Assembly (NCBI GenBank): GCA_016791445.1
Contig: JAEUMP010000016.1
Coordinates: forward strand, 1-64,000
Direction of reading: 5' to 3'
Length of the DNA: 64,000 bases
Origin: Hyphomonadaceae bacterium
Lineage (GTDB): Bacteria > Pseudomonadota > Alphaproteobacteria > Caulobacterales > Aquidulcibacteraceae
Shown here: in pieces, positions 61,125-64,000 of the stretch
Layout of the letters: every line of letters begins with the position of its first letter
How positions within the stretch are numbered: the stretch's first letter is position 1
Program-made: the position numbers and the translations under genes
The notes under the pieces: generated by a model
What the model saw: only the letters and a program-made list of their open reading frames with translations
What the model was told of the DNA's origin: nothing
Databases searched by the model: none

Positions 61125-61412
61125 ATGAACGACGTGTTCAAGGCGCTCTCCCACCCGACCCGCCGCAAGGTGCTCGCCATGCTGCGGGAGGGCCCCAAGG
61201 CTTCGGGCGAAATCGCCCAGGCGTTCGACGTCGCGTGGCCGACGATGACCGCCCACCTCAATGCGCTGAAGGACGCCGGCCTCGTCACCGCCGAACGGGA
61301 CGGGACCACCATCCGCTACTGGCTGAATGCGTCGGTCATGGAGGAAGCGGTCGCCGCGCTCATGGAGCTCATGGGCGCGGGAGACCGGGACGGCAAAGGA
61401 GACAAGTCATGA
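61125..61412 (+). CDS. ArsR-family regulator (SdpR-like autorepressor)
   Basis: A 95-residue winged-helix regulator. It begins MNDVFKALSHPTRRKVLAML and has GEIAQAFDVAWPTMTAHLNALKDAGLV, the SdpR-type recognition helix. In Bacillus the SdpR repressor is paired with the SdpI immunity protein; here the SdpI-like gene overlaps by 4 bases. The second ATG (61125) is preferred to 61116 by similarity to the family. A perfect inverted repeat upstream suggests autorepression. No SdpC-type toxin gene is present. Confidence 0.88.
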   Translation: MNDVFKALSHPTRRKVLAMLREGPKASGEIAQAFDVAWPTMTAHLNALKDAGLVTAERDGTTIRYWLNASVMEEAVAALMELMGAGDRDGKGDKS

Positions 61413-62113
61413 TCCGTACGGGCCTCATCTTCTCGGCGGCGGCGTTCGCGGTGATGGCGGGCGCGATCTGGTGGCTCGGGCAGAATGTGCCGGCGGACGT
61501 GACGCAGCTCCCGGTCCACTGGGGGCCCGATGGGCGGCCGGATCGCTTCCTGCCACGCGCGGAGGCGCTGCAGACCTTCTGGATCCTGCCCGGCGTCTCT
61601 CTCGGGATGGCGGCCGTAATGGCGATCATCCCCGCCATCGACCCTTTCCGCGGCAATATCGAGCGGTCCGCCCGCGCCTATCTCACGGCGTGGATCGGCG
61701 CGCAGGCGCTGCTCGTCTTCGCGGCGATCGGCGCGGCGGTGTTGACGGTGCGCGCGGCGGGCGGCGACGCCGACGGCAATGAGTTCGTGCGCTGGATCAT
61801 CGCCGGGACGGGGCTGCTGTTCGTCTTCCTCGGCGACGCCCTGCCCAAGACGCGTCCCAACTTCTTCGTCGGCGTGCGCACGCCGTGGACGCTGATGAGC
61901 GATCTCGCCTGGCAGAAGACGCACCGCCTCGCGGGCTGGCTCTTCGTACTCGCGGGTCTGTGGACGATCGCGGCGGCCTTCCTGTTCGACGGCATACACA
62001 TCGTTTTCGCGATGATGGGGCCGATCCTGCTCACGGTCGCGGTCTCGGCGGTGCACAGCTGGATGGTGTGGCGCACCGATCCGGACCGGCGCACCTCCTT
62101 CCGGCGGGAGTGA
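61409..62113 (+). CDS. SdpI-family membrane protein
   Basis: A 234-residue protein with six predicted membrane helices. It has the SdpI DUF1648 start LPVHWGPDGRPDRFLPR (periplasmic loop after helix 1) and the later PKTRPNFFVGVRTPWTLMSD, the SdpI signature. In Bacillus the protein gives immunity to the SdpC toxin and senses it for SdpR; alphaproteobacterial homologues usually lack the toxin and are of unknown role. Coupled to the regulator gene by ATGA. Confidence 0.87.
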   Translation: MIRTGLIFSAAAFAVMAGAIWWLGQNVPADVTQLPVHWGPDGRPDRFLPRAEALQTFWILPGVSLGMAAVMAIIPAIDPFRGNIERSARAYLTAWIGAQALLVFAAIGAAVLTVRAAGGDADGNEFVRWIIAGTGLLFVFLGDALPKTRPNFFVGVRTPWTLMSDLAWQKTHRLAGWLFVLAGLWTIAAAFLFDGIHIVFAMMGPILLTVAVSAVHSWMVWRTDPDRRTSFRRE

Positions 62114-62233
62114 CTTTGAGCCCTCCCGTTTGACCCGCGCGGGCTCCTGCCGTATGGAGCCCGCCATCGCGCCATGACTTGAAGCGCGCTTCGACCGGCC
62201 CACGTTCAGATGAACCGGAGGCTGGCGAGGTCC

Positions 62234-62259
62234 CCCGCCCGACGTGATCGTCCGGCGGG
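62234..62259 (+). terminator. Hairpin in leader of ffh
   Basis: CCCGCCCGAC and GTCCGGCGGG pair with one mismatch around a 6-base loop, followed by CGCTTTGCGTTT, 30 bases before the ffh start. It may end the SdpI transcript. Confidence 0.45.
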
Positions 62260-62289
62260 GCGCTTTGCGTTTGGGCGTTGGGAGTGACC

Positions 62290-63765
62290 ATGTTCGACAC
62301 GTTGCAGGAACGCCTGACAGGGGTTTTCGACCGGCTCACCGGCCGCGGCGCCCTGACCGAAGCGGACGTGGACGCGGCGCTCCGCGAAGTCCGCGTGGCG
62401 CTCTTGGAAGCGGACGTGGCGCTGCCGGTGGTGAAGGACTTCATCGCCAAGGTCCGCACCGAGGCCGTGGGCGAGGCGGTGATCCGCTCGGTCACGCCGG
62501 GCCAGATGATCATCAAGATCGTCCACGACGCGCTGGTCGACACGTTGGGCGGCAATGACCTGCCCGGCCTCCTGCGCATCGACGGCGAACCGCCGAACGT
62601 GATCATGATGGCGGGCCTGCAGGGCTCCGGCAAAACCACCACCTCGGGCAAGATCGCCAACCGTCTGAAGACGCTCGAGAAGAAGCGCGTGCTGATGGCC
62701 TCGCTCGACGTACGCCGCCCGGCGGCGATGGAGCAGCTGGCGATCCTCGGCAAATCCATCGGCGTCGACGTGCTGCCGATCGTCGCCGGCCAGCCGCCCG
62801 CCGAAATCACGAAGCGCGCGATTCAAGCCGCCAAGCTCGGCGGCCATGATGTCCTCATCCTCGACACCGCCGGCCGCACCACGCTCGACGAACAGATGAT
62901 GAGCGAAGCCGCCGAGATCGCGAAGATCGCGAACCCCGGCGAAGTGCTCCTCGTCGCCGACAGCCTCACCGGCCAGGACGCGGTGGAAACCGCCAAGCGC
63001 TTCAACGAACGCCTTCCCCTCACCGGCCTCGTGCTCACGCGCGCGGACGGCGACGGGCGCGGGGGCGCTGCGCTCTCCATGCGCGCGGTCACGAGCCTGC
63101 CGATCAAGTTCCTCGGCGCGGGCGAAAAGCTCGATGCGCTGGAAGCCTTCGATGCACGCCGCGTGGCGGGCCGCATTCTCGGCGCCGGGGACATCGTCTC
63201 CCTCGTCGAAAAGGCCGCCGCGAATGTCGAGCGCGACGACGCGGAGAAGATGGCGAAGAAACTCGCCAAGGGTCAGTTCGATCTCGACGATCTGGAAAAG
63301 CAGCTCGGCCAGATGCTGCAGATGGGCGGCCTGAAGGGCCTGATGGGCATGCTGCCCGGCGTCGCGAAAGTGAAGAAGCAGCTCGACGCCGCGAACATCG
63401 ATGACAAACAAATCCGCCGTCAGATCGCGGTGATCCGCTCGATGACCAAGGCGGAAAAGAAAAAGCCCGACCTGCTCAACGCCTCGCGGCGGAAGCGCAT
63501 CGCGAAAGGCGCGGGCGTCGATGTGGCGGAGGTGAACCGCCTACTGAAAATGCACCGCAACATGGCCGACATGGTGAAGAGCGTCGGCAAGGGAAAGATG
63601 CCCGGTGCGCTTGCGCAGATGGCCGGCCAGCAACCCGGCGGCGGCATGCGCATGCCGAGCCCTGAGCAGATGAAGGCGATGCAGGCGCAGATGCAGAAGG
63701 CCGGCGGCGGCTTGCCGGGTTTGCCGGGCCTTCCCGGCCTGCCCGGAACGAAGAAGGACAACTGA
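62290..63765 (+). CDS. ffh: Signal recognition particle protein Ffh
   Basis: A 491-residue GTPase that binds signal peptides and 4.5S RNA and targets membrane proteins to FtsY. It has the N-domain (MFDTLQERLTGVFDRLTGRG), G-domain with P-loop MAGLQGSGKTTTSGKIA, DTAGR and the TRADGDGRGGAALS guanine/insertion-box motifs, and the methionine-rich M-domain (QLGQMLQMGGLKGLMGMLPG, then MAGQQPGGGMRMP). The tail has short GLPG repeats. Start at 62290: GGAGTGACC before it. Likely followed by rpsP in the common ffh-rpsP-rimM order. Confidence 0.96.
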   Translation: MFDTLQERLTGVFDRLTGRGALTEADVDAALREVRVALLEADVALPVVKDFIAKVRTEAVGEAVIRSVTPGQMIIKIVHDALVDTLGGNDLPGLLRIDGEPPNVIMMAGLQGSGKTTTSGKIANRLKTLEKKRVLMASLDVRRPAAMEQLAILGKSIGVDVLPIVAGQPPAEITKRAIQAAKLGGHDVLILDTAGRTTLDEQMMSEAAEIAKIANPGEVLLVADSLTGQDAVETAKRFNERLPLTGLVLTRADGDGRGGAALSMRAVTSLPIKFLGAGEKLDALEAFDARRVAGRILGAGDIVSLVEKAAANVERDDAEKMAKKLAKGQFDLDDLEKQLGQMLQMGGLKGLMGMLPGVAKVKKQLDAANIDDKQIRRQIAVIRSMTKAEKKKPDLLNASRRKRIAKGAGVDVAEVNRLLKMHRNMADMVKSVGKGKMPGALAQMAGQQPGGGMRMPSPEQMKAMQAQMQKAGGGLPGLPGLPGLPGTKKDN

Positions 63766-63791
63766 GATCAACGAACGACGCTTCGGCCCAC

Positions 63792-63826
63792 GTCATCCCG
63801 GCCAAGCGAACCGAACCCGGGATGAC
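63792..63826. repeat. Inverted repeat between ffh and rpsP
   Basis: GTCATCCCGG (63792-63801) and CCGGGATGAC (63817-63826) are perfect 10-bp arms with a 15-base loop. It resembles the GTCATCCCGG-type intergenic palindromes widespread in proteobacteria. Confidence 0.6.
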
Positions 63827-63850
63827 ACGAGAAAGTGAGAGAGAAGAGAA

Positions 63851-64000
63851 ATGTCCCTGAAGATCCGTCTGGCCCGTGGCGGCGCCAAGAAGAAGCCGTT
63901 CTACTCGATCGTCATCGCCGACAGCCGCAGCCCGCGCGACGGCAAGTTCATCGAGAAGGTCGGCACCTATAACCCCGTGCTGCCGTCGACCGACGAAAAG
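63851..64000 (+). CDS. rpsP: 30S ribosomal protein S16 (3' end outside window)
   Basis: The first 50 codons of S16: [20 protein letters not shown], then [22 protein letters not shown], which are diagnostic. GAGAGAAGAGAA precedes the ATG. The gene is truncated by the window edge. It follows ffh by 85 bases, the common ffh-rpsP arrangement. Confidence 0.95.
   Translation, partial: MSLKIRLARGGAKKKPFYSIVIADSRSPRDGKFIEKVGTYNPVLPSTDEK

Noticed and set aside
61125..62113. Complete Sdp toxin-immunity operon
   Set aside because: Only regulator and SdpI-like genes are present; no SdpA/B/C.
1..64000. tRNA, rRNA and CRISPR
   Set aside because: No cloverleaf-compatible GTTCGAATCC-type arm in any intergenic gap, no rRNA core sequence and no regularly spaced direct repeats were seen.

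Overview
The window looks like the chromosome of a GC-rich alphaproteobacterium, most likely from the Caulobacterales / Hyphomonadaceae side. Reasons: a GapR-type (DUF2312) nucleoid protein, a solitary motA without an adjacent motB, the 41-residue form of ribosomal protein L36, a large TonB-dependent receptor, an AbgT transporter and many 4-bp ATGA gene overlaps. This placement is inference from gene content; no rRNA or tRNA gene, CRISPR array or complete IS element was found.

Layout. 1-6 kb: the cut end of a small repeated gene unit, an ArsR-led stress operon (DUF1801, SRPBCC, PhnB-like VOC, ArsR), a PadR regulator with its operator, and an orphan AceE/transketolase-like enzyme. 6-18 kb: PlsC-like acyltransferase, a TonB-like protein, an inositol monophosphatase, two MFS transporters, mnmC, motA and an MltB-type lytic transglycosylase. 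18-31 kb: translation and information genes (rpmJ, gapR, pheS/pheT, rplT, rpmI, infC) mixed with a threonine dehydratase-like enzyme, a lower-GC TIR-Hfq fusion gene coupled to a DUF3052 gene, and two glycosyltransferases. 31-46 kb: SDR, TPR, mtgA, queG, a CDF transporter, the gltD-gltB glutamate synthase pair, uppP, DUF488 and AbgT. 46-61 kb: a second repeated gene unit, an NDUFA9-like SDR, an EF-hand lipoprotein, a TonB-dependent receptor, a siroheme-synthase-like protein, glutamine-dependent nadE, an RcnB-like protein, an unrecognised two-gene membrane/coiled-coil cassette, mmsB, a GIY-YIG-like small protein and a third repeated gene unit. 61-64 kb: an SdpR/SdpI-like pair, ffh and the start of rpsP.

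Most genes are housekeeping. The parts that stand out are: (1) a 224-residue protein joining a TIR domain, a short coiled coil and an Hfq/Sm-like RNA-binding domain, placed between infC and rpmI-rplT in locally lower GC; (2) a family of three ~0.8 kb units, each a long GC-rich palindrome, a gene for a very basic 164-residue protein of unknown function, and (in the two complete units) a trailing inverted repeat; (3) a second ~130-bp interspersed repeat in three copies, one of them inside the gltD-gltB operon; (4) an apparent AUA start codon for infC; and (5) several palindromic operators in front of ArsR, PadR and SdpR-like genes and a TetR-type palindrome in front of the acyltransferase gene.
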